Shown here: piece after piece, positions 12,001 to 22,639 of the stretch
Numbering within the stretch: the stretch's first letter is position 1
Layout: every line of letters begins with the position of its first letter
Source: Canna indica
Taxonomy: Eukaryota; Streptophyta; Magnoliopsida; Zingiberales; Cannaceae
Assembly: GCA_034359265.1 (NCBI GenBank)
Contig: CP136895.1
Coordinates: 2,172,501-2,236,500 of the forward strand
Direction of reading: 5' to 3'
Length of the DNA stretch: 64,000 nucleotides
The notes under the pieces: generated by a model
Told to the model about the DNA's origin: nothing
Database searches by the model: none
What the model saw: only the letters and a program-made list of their open reading frames with translations
Made by a program: the position numbers and the translations under genes

Positions 12001-15000
12001 TACTTGTCACAAACACTAAACTTTTGCAAATTGCAACGAGCCCAACTATGATTCAGTGTGTGAAATACATACGTGTATAAAATTAGATAACATTACAACT
12101 TTCCATTAAAACACACGGATGACATAAAAATTATAAATGTTTGAGTTTAACGATGATTATCTACATAAATCCAACCCATTTCTGGAAACAAATGACCAGA
12201 TTCAACTTTTTGCAGCAACAGTGAATCACACCTAATAATTGATAAAGCAGAGTCAATAACAGCCTTACAATTTCCACTATCACTCAATCCAAAAAACTAT
12301 AGATTTTTTTTGTCATAATAGCAATATAATCAATTTAGTACCAAGTTTAATAAAAATAGTAGTTCAGGAAAAAAACTACCACATGACAAGTGATGAAATA
12401 GAATTTGATAGATCATCCGCCATATCTCGAACTTAAGAAGAAAAAAAGCCCAACAAACAAATGCCAAAACCACAAGTACTCTTTGTTTTCCTCAAACTAT
12501 ATCCTTGTGTCAATTCCTGCAATATATTACATCTCAACCTAAATCGCTTCTGCTGATAACATTCTAGCCAAAGTGGAAGATAACTCATAAGGTTAATAAA
12601 GGCCTCTCATAAGTTAATAACAGGCATTCGTTAGAGAACAATGAAAAAGTGGGCATGACAACATAATTATATGAGTTATGAGAAATTGCCAGATAACATA
12701 AAATGCAATAAGAAGCATGAGTAGTTCTGTTTGTTAGTTCACAGATATTAATCTTCTCAATACTAAGAAATATGCACATTCATATTAAGTTGAAAAAGAG
12801 TACAAGCAAGAACATAATGGGCACTTTCAAGCTGATATAGTGAAGCCTAAAAGATCACTTTGATATCACAAACAATAGATGTCTAACCTTTTGTGGCATA
12901 GATTGAACCTGAAGTAAAATTGGCTATAGCAAAGCAAAATACCAAATGAGCTTTAATATAGAGAGATGCTATTTACAGTGAGCAGAGCAAATCAAACAAT
13001 GATTAAAATTGGACTATTCTTAACCAAATTGACCAACCACTGCAAAAAAAAAAAAAAAAAACAAACAAACTAGAGTAGGTCTGTCCTTGTTGGTTCTTGA
13101 GGGGAGCAACTCTAATGAACTATTATTTATGTATCCAGATGTAAAATAGTGTTTAGTGCCATAACACAATCACATATATAAAAAAGTGCATAGTTATTAT
13201 CACGTTGAATTGTTCAGGATTTGCTTCAGATTTGGCAACAGATACTGGTTAATAGTAATGATATATAGGTTAATAGTAATGATACTGGTTAATAGTAATG
13301 ATATATAGGTTCCAACTGATACTGTTTTTTCCATTTGGTCCCTCATTTTTAAAAACTTTCCGTTTAGTCCTTGAAAAATTATCTTCGTTTCCGTTTGGTC
13401 CCTCCGTTAACTTTTGATGTTAAGTGCCAACATGGAATGCTGACATGAACTAAAGAGGGACCAAACAAAAAAAAAAAAAAATTTAAAGGACTAGATGAAA
13501 AAAAAATTATTTTAATAACCTAAAACATAATTATATATATTTTAATAACCTAAAGCATAACAATATATAATTATATTTTAGGTTATTAAAATATATATTT
13601 TTTCCATCTAGTCCTTTAAAATATTTTATTTTTTCCGTTTGGTCCCCCTTTAGTCCATGTCGGCATTCCATGTTGGCACTTAACATAAAAAATTAACGGA
13701 GGGATCAAACGAAAACGAAAATAATTTTTGAGGGACTAAACAGAAAGTTTTTGAAAATGAGGGACCAAACAAAAAAAACATGATATTTTGAGGGACCAAA
13801 AACATAATTAAGCCTAAACAAATCAATGTCAAGTTAAATGTAGATACCTAGCTGACACAAATACTGCTAATCATAGTTGTCAGGGGCGAAAAGTGCAACA
13901 ACGCGCAAAGGTCCCTTTGGAGCTTTATTGAAATAAAGTGCAAAATAAAAACATAGGTATATATTTTAATATATACCAAAAATACCAATAGACTCCAACT
14001 ATCATAAAGAAAAACAACTAAATATTAAAAAATGGTGAAAACCAAATGTATAAAAAGAAACATGTTCGTAAGATAAGATAAACCAAACAAAACATCGTAA
14101 ATCAACCATAAGGGATAAGTCTAAAAGTTAGCAAAACAAAGTTTTAAAACCTAGAATTCAGATTTCAAACTCCAAAATTTCCCCAAGATCCCAACTTTAT
14201 TCATCATCATCGATATTTTCTCCTCAAGATTAATCTCATGATACACATCAAGACCATGAGAGCCATAGCCTTCACTGTCCTTCTCCTCTTCCTTCTCTAT
14301 ATCAGTTTGGTTGGCTCTAAATTCCTCATATTTATCATTTTCTGGAATTCCTATCAACTTGCCTTCCAAAAAAAATACTTGGCCTTCCAAAGAAAAAGGC
14401 TTCAACGTAGCACGCTTTTTGCTACGCTGCGCTAGGCTGAAGTCTACTGCGCGTAGCATAGCGAAGCGCACAGGATGCAAGTCGCTAAGCTATAGCATGC
14501 TATGTGCGCTATTGACAACTATGTTGCTGATTTATTCATGTTGCTGTACTGTACATGCCTACTATGTGCTAAAATTCCTTTTTGCTTAATCTCCAAATTC
14601 GTGTTAACAATTCCACCCCTAGAGATCCATCAATAACTAAAGACTATCTCATATTCTTCTATTGGAATCTATCACAACATTACCATGAGAAAAACAAAAT
14701 ATATAAGCATTCAAGATTCTCAAGCGAGTCCTTTAGCTCTACTTTCATGATGCTTCTGTCAAATTTTCATGAGTGTTCAACTAATTGGACATTTTTCTTT
14801 GTGTAGATAAGGCAGAGCTAATTGGGTATTGCTGCTTGTGTAAACAAGAAAAACCTGACTACACTAAATCACTAATCTTACATCCTTAAAAAGAGAGCTG
14901 ACCACACTAAATCACTAATCTTACATCCTTAAAAAGAACAAGTCAACAACTAACAAAGATACACACAACCAAAGCCTCGCTGCAAAATCACACCCAATCT

Positions 15001-15543
15001 AAAACAATCCACCATATAGCTAACACCTCGTAGACAAAGATAAGTCTTATTTATCAAACAACCTTGAAATAATAGAATTGGCACAAGTTTATAATCTATG
15101 CAGAGAAGGTAATGAAAATGTTGTGCTAGAAGTCATCAACGAGGAAAAAAGGTACCTTGGGGAGATAGGAAGATAACTTAGCAAATGCCTCAGAGCCTGG
15201 GGTGAGAACGTGGCCAAGAAAAGCGGACACCACTGGCACCTTAAGCTTCCTGCGGAGCATCATCGTGAGGCGCACAGCCCGCACGATCCGGCGCACTTCC
15301 TTGGCCTGCGCGCCAGTCTCTATCAGGGACGCGATCTCCTTCAAATCTAATGCAACAAACGTCACAAACTTACTACTTTTCCAAAATATCTAAAAAGGGG
15401 AACGAACTGAAGGAAATTCAAACAAAGATCTCTTTTTTCCCTTTAGTTTTAGCATACGCACGTTGAAGAGTGGAAGGAACGGCGCCGGAGGAGACGGAAT
15501 TCGACAGCGCTTGTACCTCCTTCATCTCCACATCGGCAGTCAT
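9082..15543 (-). CDS. RPN3: 26S proteasome regulatory lid subunit RPN3 (PSMD3)
   Basis: Non-ATPase lid subunit of the 19S regulatory particle, a PCI-domain scaffold needed for degradation of ubiquitinated proteins in nucleus and cytosol. Eight exons: 15543-15462, 15346-15156, 10810-10673, 10583-10447, 10325-10271, 10168-10058, 9910-9671, 9594-9082; total 488 aa, the normal plant length. Signature stretches: [31 protein letters not shown] segment, [23 protein letters not shown] winged helix with [20 protein letters not shown], and the acidic tail [11 protein letters not shown]. The start ATG gives [10 protein letters not shown], as in other plants. The joint 10058/9910 uses a GC donor (CAG|GCAAAT) instead of GT; phase and protein conservation (SNQQ|FCRY) leave no other choice. 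Intron 2 is 4.3 kb and holds several mobile elements. No disabling change seen. Confidence 0.96.
10878..11532. mobile_element. MITE built of ACCGGTA motifs, in RPN3 intron 2
   Basis: The two ends are imperfect inverted repeats: ATGGTTTAGAATACCGG near 10880 and the complement of CGGTATTTGATACCAT near 11518-11532. GTTGCAA flanks both sides (10871-10877 and 11533-11539), extending to 7 of 8 matches for an 8-bp duplication. The arms reiterate ACCGGTAC and CGGGCGGTA; a GC-poor core holds a perfect hairpin, CAACGGCTC/GAGCCGTTG, at 11338-11362. Non-coding, 655 bp. Confidence 0.65.
11540..13310. other. RPN3 intron 2, central part
   Basis: AT-rich intron sequence without a recognisable gene. At 13236-13310 there are three short tandem units of GGTTAATAGTAATGATA. 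An A19 run sits near 13043. Confidence 0.5.
13318..13812. mobile_element. Fold-back (inverted-repeat) MITE in RPN3 intron 2
   Basis: Two long arms are near reverse complements. The left arm (about 13318-13490) reads TTTGGTCCCTC, TTTCCGTTTAGTCC, CGTTAACTTTTGATGTTAAG. The right arm (about 13620-13790) reads back the same words: CTTAACATAAAAAATTAACG, GGGACTAAACAGAAAG, GAGGGACCAAA. A short AT-rich loop of TTTTAATAACCTAAA repeats lies between. The right end extends beyond the left arm, so the left end is truncated. One arm of the same family recurs at 40575-40910. Confidence 0.7.
13872..14523. mobile_element. Non-autonomous element with CATAGTTGTCA inverted ends, in RPN3 intron 2
   Basis: Perfect 11-bp terminal inverted repeats: CATAGTTGTCA at 13872-13882 and TGACAACTATG at 14513-14523. 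Flanks CTGCTAAT and TTGCTGAT agree at 6 of 8, as expected for an aged 8-bp duplication. The right part reiterates GCTACGC/GCGTAGC/GCTATAGC words. A 109-codon frame on the minus strand (14480-14151) is open but has no motif I recognise. Probably hAT-like; inferred from ends and duplication size. Confidence 0.6.
14853..14936. repeat. Tandem duplication of about 46 bp
   Basis: Two adjacent units with the shared text CACTAAATCACTAATCTTAC followed by ATCCTTAAAAAG. Within RPN3 intron 2. Confidence 0.8.
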
Positions 15544-17528
15544 CTTTCCTCCTTCTCCACAGAAAAAAAAAACACAAAATGGAAAAAGATAAAAATAAAC
15601 AACGGATCAGCGATCAACAAAAGAGGGAAAGAGGGGCAAGCGGGAGCAAAATTTTGGATGCAGGAGATCGGAATCTTACGATGTGGTGAAGAGGAACTGA
15701 GTTGCGCAGCGTCTTAGCTTTCTTCTCAAGTAAACTAAAATCTCCTGCACCTTTTCCTTTCTACATGAATTGTTTCCGTTAATTTATGGCTCCGGGTTCG
15801 GTCTCGGGTTAAAGTGAACCAGGTTTTGGTCGAGCCAGACTAGACTTGGTTGAGCTGGTTTAACGAGAACCAGTAGAGTTAGGCCTGTCAAATCGTGTCG
15901 AGCTGGTCCGGCCCGGCCCAAAAAAATTCGTGCCCGGTCTCCTCAGCTTAAAAAAATTCAGGCATGTAATCACCGGCCCGACACGACACGAATAATAATC
16001 TGTTGGCATGACATGTCCCGTTTAGCTCGATAACACGAAAAAAAAGATTAAAATCGAGTTGAATTAGCTTAAATCCGATGACTAATGAGTTTTAAACATG
16101 TTAATACCCAACCCCAATAGTGTGTTACCGAGCTATTGAGCCAGGCCAGCCCGATAGTACTTGGCTTAGTTCGACACGTTAAAGGTTCGAGACTTAGTCC
16201 GAACTTGATTTTATCACGTCTAGTTGGGCAAGGTTTAAGTAGAGTAGCCAAAGGAATTTTTGACAATTGAAGCTGATTAATTGCACTTAACTGAATTGCA
16301 TAATTAGTTTCGGATAATGAATTAGCGATTCCATTTCAGTTTCAATCAAAGAATATGAAAATTGATTAAATTCAATTCGGTTTCGATTATTGCTTCGCGG
16401 AGAACCGATAATCGAAATCAATTATATATTTCAGTTTTGATTATCAGTCATCCGCGGATAACTGAATCCGAAATTATTATAATTAATTATTTTCTAATTC
16501 GAAGGGTGACATGGGTCTTCGAAAGCATACTCACACTTAAACCAGTTCAGTAGAATTAACATGAATCTTCACTGTCAAAAAATAATGTTTTATGGCGACA
16601 AATTAAAGCTGATATAAATTTAAAATGTGAAGAGACAATTGATAAAAAAAATGTTAAATATTCAAAATTAATAATTTAGTAAAAAATGAGGCAAAAATAG
16701 AAAATCCTTACAAAGAAAAGAAACTATTTGGATATTATCTCATTTAATCTAGTAGCGTCGAATAAAACTGTACTAGGGGTGTGCATGAATACCGAGTAGA
16801 TCAAAAATTGATTGGAACTTACAAATTGGGTAGATTCGAGACAACAATTAATGAACCGATTAAAATTAATTTTGTATCGAGGTCCAACACATTAGGTACC
16901 TAGAATCGGAATCGGAATCGGAATCGGAACCGAAACATGTATCTCAAAACGTATAAATAAACAAATTCCAATAAGGTACTCGAAACATGTAAATAAACAT
17001 ATTTTAATAAGGTACTCAAAACTTCTAAATGAACATGTTATAACAATGTACCAAGAACGTGTAAATAAACGGGTTTCAACAAGTTACCATGAATTGTACT
17101 ACACCACATATTTTGGGTAGGATTCGATTCTAGATCCCAACAAGATAAGATTTGGATCCAAAATTTAATAATCGGATATCGTGAAAAAAATACTCGAATC
17201 CTCTCTCTCCTAAACGGCGTTAGTCCATGTTAAGAGCGTGGGCCGATAATGGGCCATGATTTTGAAATCTGTCCGCCTAAAATCCGACCGACGAGAAGAG
17301 CGGCAGAAACCTGAGCTCGTAATGACACATCGTTACCTTATCTCATCTTAATTCGACTTCCGAGTTCCAAACTCCAACCGATTCGAACGTTGAAGAAAAC
17401 TTCCAAAACCCCATTTTAAAAAGCCCTATTTTCCTTCCCACTAGCCGTTGCGAGTTGCGACACTTTTCCTCTGTCTCTCTATACAACTCGACATCCATCT
17501 CTGCACTCTCCTCGACTCACCCGCAGCG
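15544..17528. promoter_or_regulatory. Divergent intergenic region between RPN3 and the coiled-coil gene
   Basis: About 2 kb separates two start codons pointing away from each other, so both promoters must lie here. It also holds MITE relics: a piece with CTGTCAAATCGTGTCGAGC and GGCCCGGCCC words (15883-16010; related text near 43820-43960), a CGGTTTCGATTA-type relic (16370-16480), and the TAGGGGTGTGCATGAATACC element from 16774. No TATA box could be fixed with confidence. Confidence 0.5.
16774..17190. mobile_element. TAGGGGTGTGCA-type MITE (copy 1)
   Basis: Starts TAGGGGTGTGCATGAATACC and matches the element at 46450-46891 in order: GAGTAGA, GATTGGAA, ACCGATTAAAATTAATTT, then reiterated GGAATC/CGGAAT words and TAAATAAACA. 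The right end is eroded: it lacks the CTCACCTCTA terminus of copy 2, so no target duplication can be read. Confidence 0.55.
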
Positions 17529-19732
17529 ATGGAGGTCTCCGCGGCTCCGGCCATTAGCCCCTCCTCCGACAAGCAGCTGTGGAGCAGACTCCGCGACCGC
17601 GTCGACTCCATCCTCGAGGACCGGAGCCCCAAAGCCAGCGACCCTCCAGCTTCGTCTTCGGTATGGATTTTGATCTTTAGATCCTCTATTATTTTGCTTC
17701 TTTGCCCAATCTTTGGAGCTAAGATACAGTAAAAAAAATGGGTTTTTTCTGGTGCGTTTTTGCAGAGTAGGGTAGATCCGGAGCGTGGGAAGAGGTTGAG
17801 GGAAGGCTCTGAGCTCCTGATGAGAGGATTCGACTCGGTCTCTTCCTCTTTGTCCCAGCTTTCCAGCACTCTAATTTCCACGCAGCAGGTGAAATATGGA
17901 TAATTTAGTTTTGTGGATGAATCGCTTGTTCAGCTGTTTTTAGGTGATTTTGAATTGTTGTTGTTTTAATACATAATAAGGGCTTCTGCGCTTTCATCAG
18001 ATGATGCCTTTGAACTTTGCTCTAGTGTTAAGTTTCCAACTTGTTGAAGAACCCCTATTTTATGTTAGCTTATCCTTAGGTCTTATTTTGAGTATTGTAA
18101 TTAATCAGTTGGCCATGGTTATCAAAGTGAACTGACATTACAAGTCAAGCATTTTTGGTTAGTTTTTTGGATTCCCAAGTTTTTATGGAATTAAAATTCA
18201 ATTGTGGGGTTAAAATTTCATTTTCATGATTAGTGACAAATTACTTCTGATGCTACCTGACAAATATATCAGAAAGTCTATTCGAAGATATTGTTGTTTA
18301 ACATTTTTTCATGGCCTAATTAGCTTGTTTAAATATAAAATTCAATATGCAAGTATTTATTTTTTCCTTTTCTGACTGCTTCTATGTCTCTATGTGTTAT
18401 TTCAGAGAGTCAGTGATCTAGCCAAACCCCCAGTATCAGACGCACTACTGAAAGAAAGTCCAAGCTCAGACAGTGAAGAGCCAAAATCCAAGAAACTCTG
18501 CAGTTCCGCTGAGTTCCTAGACAAGTATGAAGCTAATTCCTGTAATGAACATAAGACATCTTCACCCAACAGCTCTACAGAGAAAAAGCACGGGGTGGAA
18601 GAGTCCAATGAGAGCTCAAAAAACCGAGATGATAAGATTACTTCAGATGCAATTCAAAGTGCAGCACTGAAGAAGGCTAAAACTGTAAGTCAGAATACTA
18701 ATTGAGATTTCTCTTAGCTCCAATTTGTCCCAACTTTTCTTTTCTTTTTTTCTTCTTCCAGTTTCCTAAACTTTTGCATTTGAAATTTGCAGCTTGCAGT
18801 TATGATGGCCACTAAAGCATCATTCCTTTCAAGGGAACTTAAAAGCATCAAATCAGAGTTAAGTTTCATGCAGGAGAGATGTAATCTGCTTGAAGAGGAG
18901 AATGGAAGGCTTCAAGAAGTTGTTGACAAAGGTCTTAGACCAGAAGAAGATGACCTGGTACTGTGTTGTTATTCTCTTGCTTTAAACCTATTTTGAGATA
19001 ACGATGTTATCAAGAAATGGTGCCTACATTTCTTTGGCTTCTGCTATTTGTATATTGTTTGATACAATGCATTAAGATCCTTAGCTTAGATCAACTTAGA
19101 ACGTTAAGAGATCCTTCACTCAAGTTGATTCAAACTAGTACTGATATTGGCCAGAGTTGTTATTGATGACATATCAATTTTGAGAAGTTACAAACTTACA
19201 ATGGGGGTCACATGAGTTACATTGTCGGCTATTGCTTTTCACCTGCTTTGTGTCTTCTTCAACATTTTCTTTCCTAATTTTCTTTCCTTCACTCAAGTAA
19301 TCTTTTATGTTGTTTGCAGCATTTATTAGTAGTTTGCAGCATTTAGCTTAGATGAAGTTGTTTACTCCATATGTAGTTTCATTAATTGTGCATTTTTGTA
19401 TTATCTTGTAGGTGAGACTTCAACTGGAAGCTCTGCTGGCTGAAAAGTCCAGATTGGCAAATGATAACGCTAATTTAGTAAGAGAGAATCAATGCCTTCA
19501 CCAGCTCGTGGAGTATCACCAATTAACATCTGATGTATCTGCAACATACGAACAAGCCATAAATGGGATGTGTTCAGATTTTTCATTCCCATTGACAAGA
19601 TTAAGTACTGTATTTGATGACGAGGAGGAGCAGGGCTCTGGTGATAACAATGCCCCCGTTACTCCATCAACGAGCAAGTTGGGACTATTTCCATCTCTCG
19701 ATGAGCACTTGGAAATCCATCATAGTGATTGA
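17529..19732 (+). CDS. Plant coiled-coil protein of unknown function
   Basis: Five exons: 17529-17660, 17766-17888, 18406-18684, 18793-18957, 19412-19732; 339 aa, all phases 0. I do not recognise a named family. Residues 1-85 are hydrophilic with an amphipathic LWSRLRDRVDSILEDR. Residues 86-178 are Ser/Glu/Lys-rich and probably disordered, with PKSKKL as a possible basic signal. Residues 180-290 look like a long coiled coil: SFLSRELKSIKSELSFMQE, CNLLEEENGRLQEVV, then LQLEALLAEKSRLANDNANL and ENQCLHQLVEYHQL. The C-terminus is acidic (STVFDDEEEQGSGDN) and ends in HLEIHHSD. No signal peptide or membrane segment. The exon 1 start is the first ATG in a leader with stops in other frames. A dimerising scaffold or cytoskeletal role is possible but not shown. 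Confidence 0.85.
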
Positions 19733-19975
19733 AAAATTGTGTCATGATGTTTGTTTGCAGTTCTTTACATTCACTGACGTTTCTCGGTTGGTGATGTGCA
19801 ACATTTCTTTACATTCCTGACCTATGAATTGCTTTAATTCTGAATTGAGTATGATTCCACATTTATCGATTAATGTCGTAAATTATCATGAATATGTGTT
19901 AAAGTCTCACATTGGTTGAGGTTGTGATCTAGATAGTCTTTAAATAGATTGGGCAATCCTCCCCCTGTCACGTCC

Positions 19976-22394
19976 CGGTTCGGGTCCACCCCCACGCGGC
20001 CCCGTTCCGACGCGCGACAGTGGGCGACTCGAAACCCACGCAGCGGAAGGAAAATCATCGATACACATCAGAAATCATAATAAAACATATTATAAATCAG
20101 ATAATTTCTTCAAAAAGCCGAATGATAAGTATATATATACGACAAAAGATAATTCAGTTAAGTACAATGTTAAACAGAGTATTTGATAATATATATTTAC
20201 GAAACTCCAAAATCATCAGTATCATAATCAGTATAAAAAGACGACAAAGTAGAGCATAATACAAAAATTGTCGCCATATCAGAGCTCCAGATACCTGCTA
20301 TCTACCGACTATCTACACCTCAATCTATAGATCAACAGCTCACCCCTGCAAGTCTAAGGCAATAACAATAGGAGTCAGCGAAAATGCTGAGTAGGAGTAC
20401 CACAATATGATCAACAACATGAATAAGATGTCAACTCAACAGTAAACAACAATATAACCTAAGATGCAGTCAAAGACGATATATATACAACAAATGCTTC
20501 ACACCTACTCCTAATCAACGTCGACCAAATCATCGAGCGTATGGACCGTTGGGTAAAAACCTCGCACTCTACCACCTGCAGAGTGACATCAATCGTCCGC
20601 TCCAACGGTGATACGACTACCCCCACCAAGCAGGTAGCCCGTCAGATGTCGCGTCTGACATCCCCACACCCGAAGGTGCCCAAAGTGACTAGCCAATATC
20701 CATACCCTCTCCCATCCCTGGGGAGGGTACCGCAATAAAATGGTCATGCACCGAAGTCCTCTCCAAGGTCGTAGCCTCCAGATCGACAACAATAATGCAA
20801 CTCGACTCCAAGAGTGCAACAAGGTATATCACCATGATCAACAATATAATAACTCCAAGTGATTATGACATTATCGACAATATAACAACAACTCCAAGTG
20901 ATAAGAATATGAACAACATGAAAATAACAAAGCATCATCATGATCAACAATATCACAACTCCAAGTGATTATGACATGATCAACAGGATAATAATATGCT
21001 CAACAAGTAAACGACACCACATATATCAACGTGGCACTATACATACAATGACTAATCCAATGCACCATATGATTAGTACAACATACTATGATCAAGAATA
21101 AACACCAATAAGCAACAATAAAATGCAACACATGCAATTTCTCTACATAACATGTCCAACAATAATGTGCAAAAAGAGTTCAATAAATTTCAGGAAGCAA
21201 ATCAAACAACGGAAACAAAGGTATTTCCGTAATTTATCTCCGACGACAAATCAACATCAGACAAGGAACGCCAGACTTGCAGGCTCAACCCATGCTCAAC
21301 CCACTCTCCAAACCATAATTATTTCACACCAATCAATCGACTAAATTCTCAGACTAATAATTTAATATTATTTAAACACCTCGACAACCTCAACTACTAA
21401 CCAACTGAAAGAACATCCTAACAATGCCATCTCGAAAAACTGACCCCACCATCGCGCTCAGCACGCGAAAATAATCAAGATTACTATTCACCTTAACTGC
21501 AACAGACAACTCGGGCCCACCAAATAAATTAATTTCAAACACAACTATATCACTAACTTACTAAACAATAACAAAATACCGAAATATATCAAAATCATAT
21601 CAAACGATCTCCAATCTGAAATCCAACACCACCATCGCGTTCAGCACACGAAAATCTACAACTTTGGTATTCACCTCAACTCAATCCGACGACTCTACGA
21701 TCAATTATAAAAATACCCTAATAATTCACAAATCAATCTAATTTCATGCGATATAGCTCTCTTATCTAAACACCATATTTATTAAATTAAATAAACTCCT
21801 CCTCTCCCACTCGTCTCCCACTCGAGCTCCCTCCCGACGCCGCCCCCTGCTCCGCTCGAGCCCACGCCGGCGGGACTTGGGAGGTCGCGACGGGCCGACG
21901 ACCTCCCCTCTTCTCCACTGATCACCCGCCCCTCTCCTCTCTCCAGCCTTCTCCTCAACCTCCGTCGACTCACACGCCGTCGACTCCGCCTTCTCCTCAA
22001 CCTCCAGCATCGGCGGGACACCTTGGGAGGCCTCAACGACCTCCCCGCCCCTCTCCTCTTCCGGCCAGCCACCTAACCGTCGCCGACTGTCGGCTCCACG
22101 ATTCCCTCGTCTTCTTCGATAGATTTGTCGGAGATAACAATGGAAGTGAAGCAATGGAGAATGGATGAGATCTCCTACCTCAAGATTCCGGCTCCGGCAA
22201 CGACACCGACGATGATCCGACCTTCGATTCCTCACCATCCGGCGCCGATCTCACTTCTTCTTCTCGCCCCTTCTCATGCAAACTGAGCCAGCTAGTGGAA
22301 GAGTGAGCTATAAGGCGGTGGGGAGGTTATTTTTCAAATAACCCCCTACACCCCTTAAATTTACAACTAAGCCTTTTTTTACCAAAATATAACA
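19976..22394 (-). mobile_element. 2.4 kb solo-LTR-like insertion inside the TRIM 5' LTR
   Basis: The inserted block has TG...CA ends (TGTCACGTCCCGG at 19976, ATATAACA ending at 22394). It is flanked by CCCCC and CCCCA, a 4-of-5 match fitting a short target duplication. Removing it rejoins the TRIM LTR so that it lines up with the intact 3' LTR. No protease, RT or integrase frame is present. Oriented on the minus strand it runs from a GC-rich segment (21790-22270) to a conserved 3' region ending GGGACGTGACA. A diverged relative lies at 58660-59690 on the other strand. Could be a solo LTR or a LARD-type derivative. Confidence 0.7.
20820..21000. repeat. Short tandem units inside the solo-LTR-like element
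   Basis: Three imperfect units of roughly 40-60 bp, with the shared words ATCAACAATAT, ACTCCAAGTGATTATGACA and GATCAACA. Confidence 0.6.
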
Positions 22395-22639
22395 CCCCAT
22401 ATGAGCTAGCTTTTGGGGTGAGTTAGGCTCACTAATTTCTTAACGTGGTATCAGAGCTAATTTTATGGTTGATGTTGTGCCACCCGCAAATGTCCAATCC
22501 TGGGCGTAAGAGGGGTGTGTTAGAGTCCCACATTGGTTAAAAATATGGTCAAAATAATATTTAAATAGTTTGAACAATCCTTTCCCCATGAGCGCTTTTG
22601 GGGTGAGATAAGTCCACTAATTTCTTAACAATATGACCA

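Larger units (their letters stand above)
19897..22630 (+). mobile_element. TRIM (terminal-repeat retrotransposon in miniature), interrupted by a nested insertion
   Basis: Outer element with a perfect 5-bp target duplication, ATATG at 19892-19896 and 22631-22635. The 5' LTR begins TGTTAAAGTCTCACATTGG at 19897, is broken at 19975, and resumes at 22395 to end CTTAACG at 22445. Next comes a primer binding site TGGTATCAGAGC (22446-22457), which matches the initiator-Met tRNA type. The interior is only 72 bp. A purine tract AAGAGGGG precedes the 3' LTR (22518-22630), TGTTAGAGTCCCACATTGG ... TTTCTTAACA. LTRs are about 113-125 bp; no coding capacity, so it must have moved with proteins supplied by another element. 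Confidence 0.88.

Noticed and set aside
14151..14480. 109-codon frame inside the CATAGTTGTCA element
   Set aside because: No transposase motif; the N-terminal half comes from the repetitive GCGTAGC end of the element.
21762..22238. 158-codon Arg/Glu-rich frame
   Set aside because: It falls in the GC-rich part of the solo-LTR-like element, with overlapping frames on the same strand; composition alone explains it.
22446..22457. Full-length copia element expected from the primer binding site
   Set aside because: A second LTR starts only 72 bp later; there is no gag-pol, so it is a TRIM.
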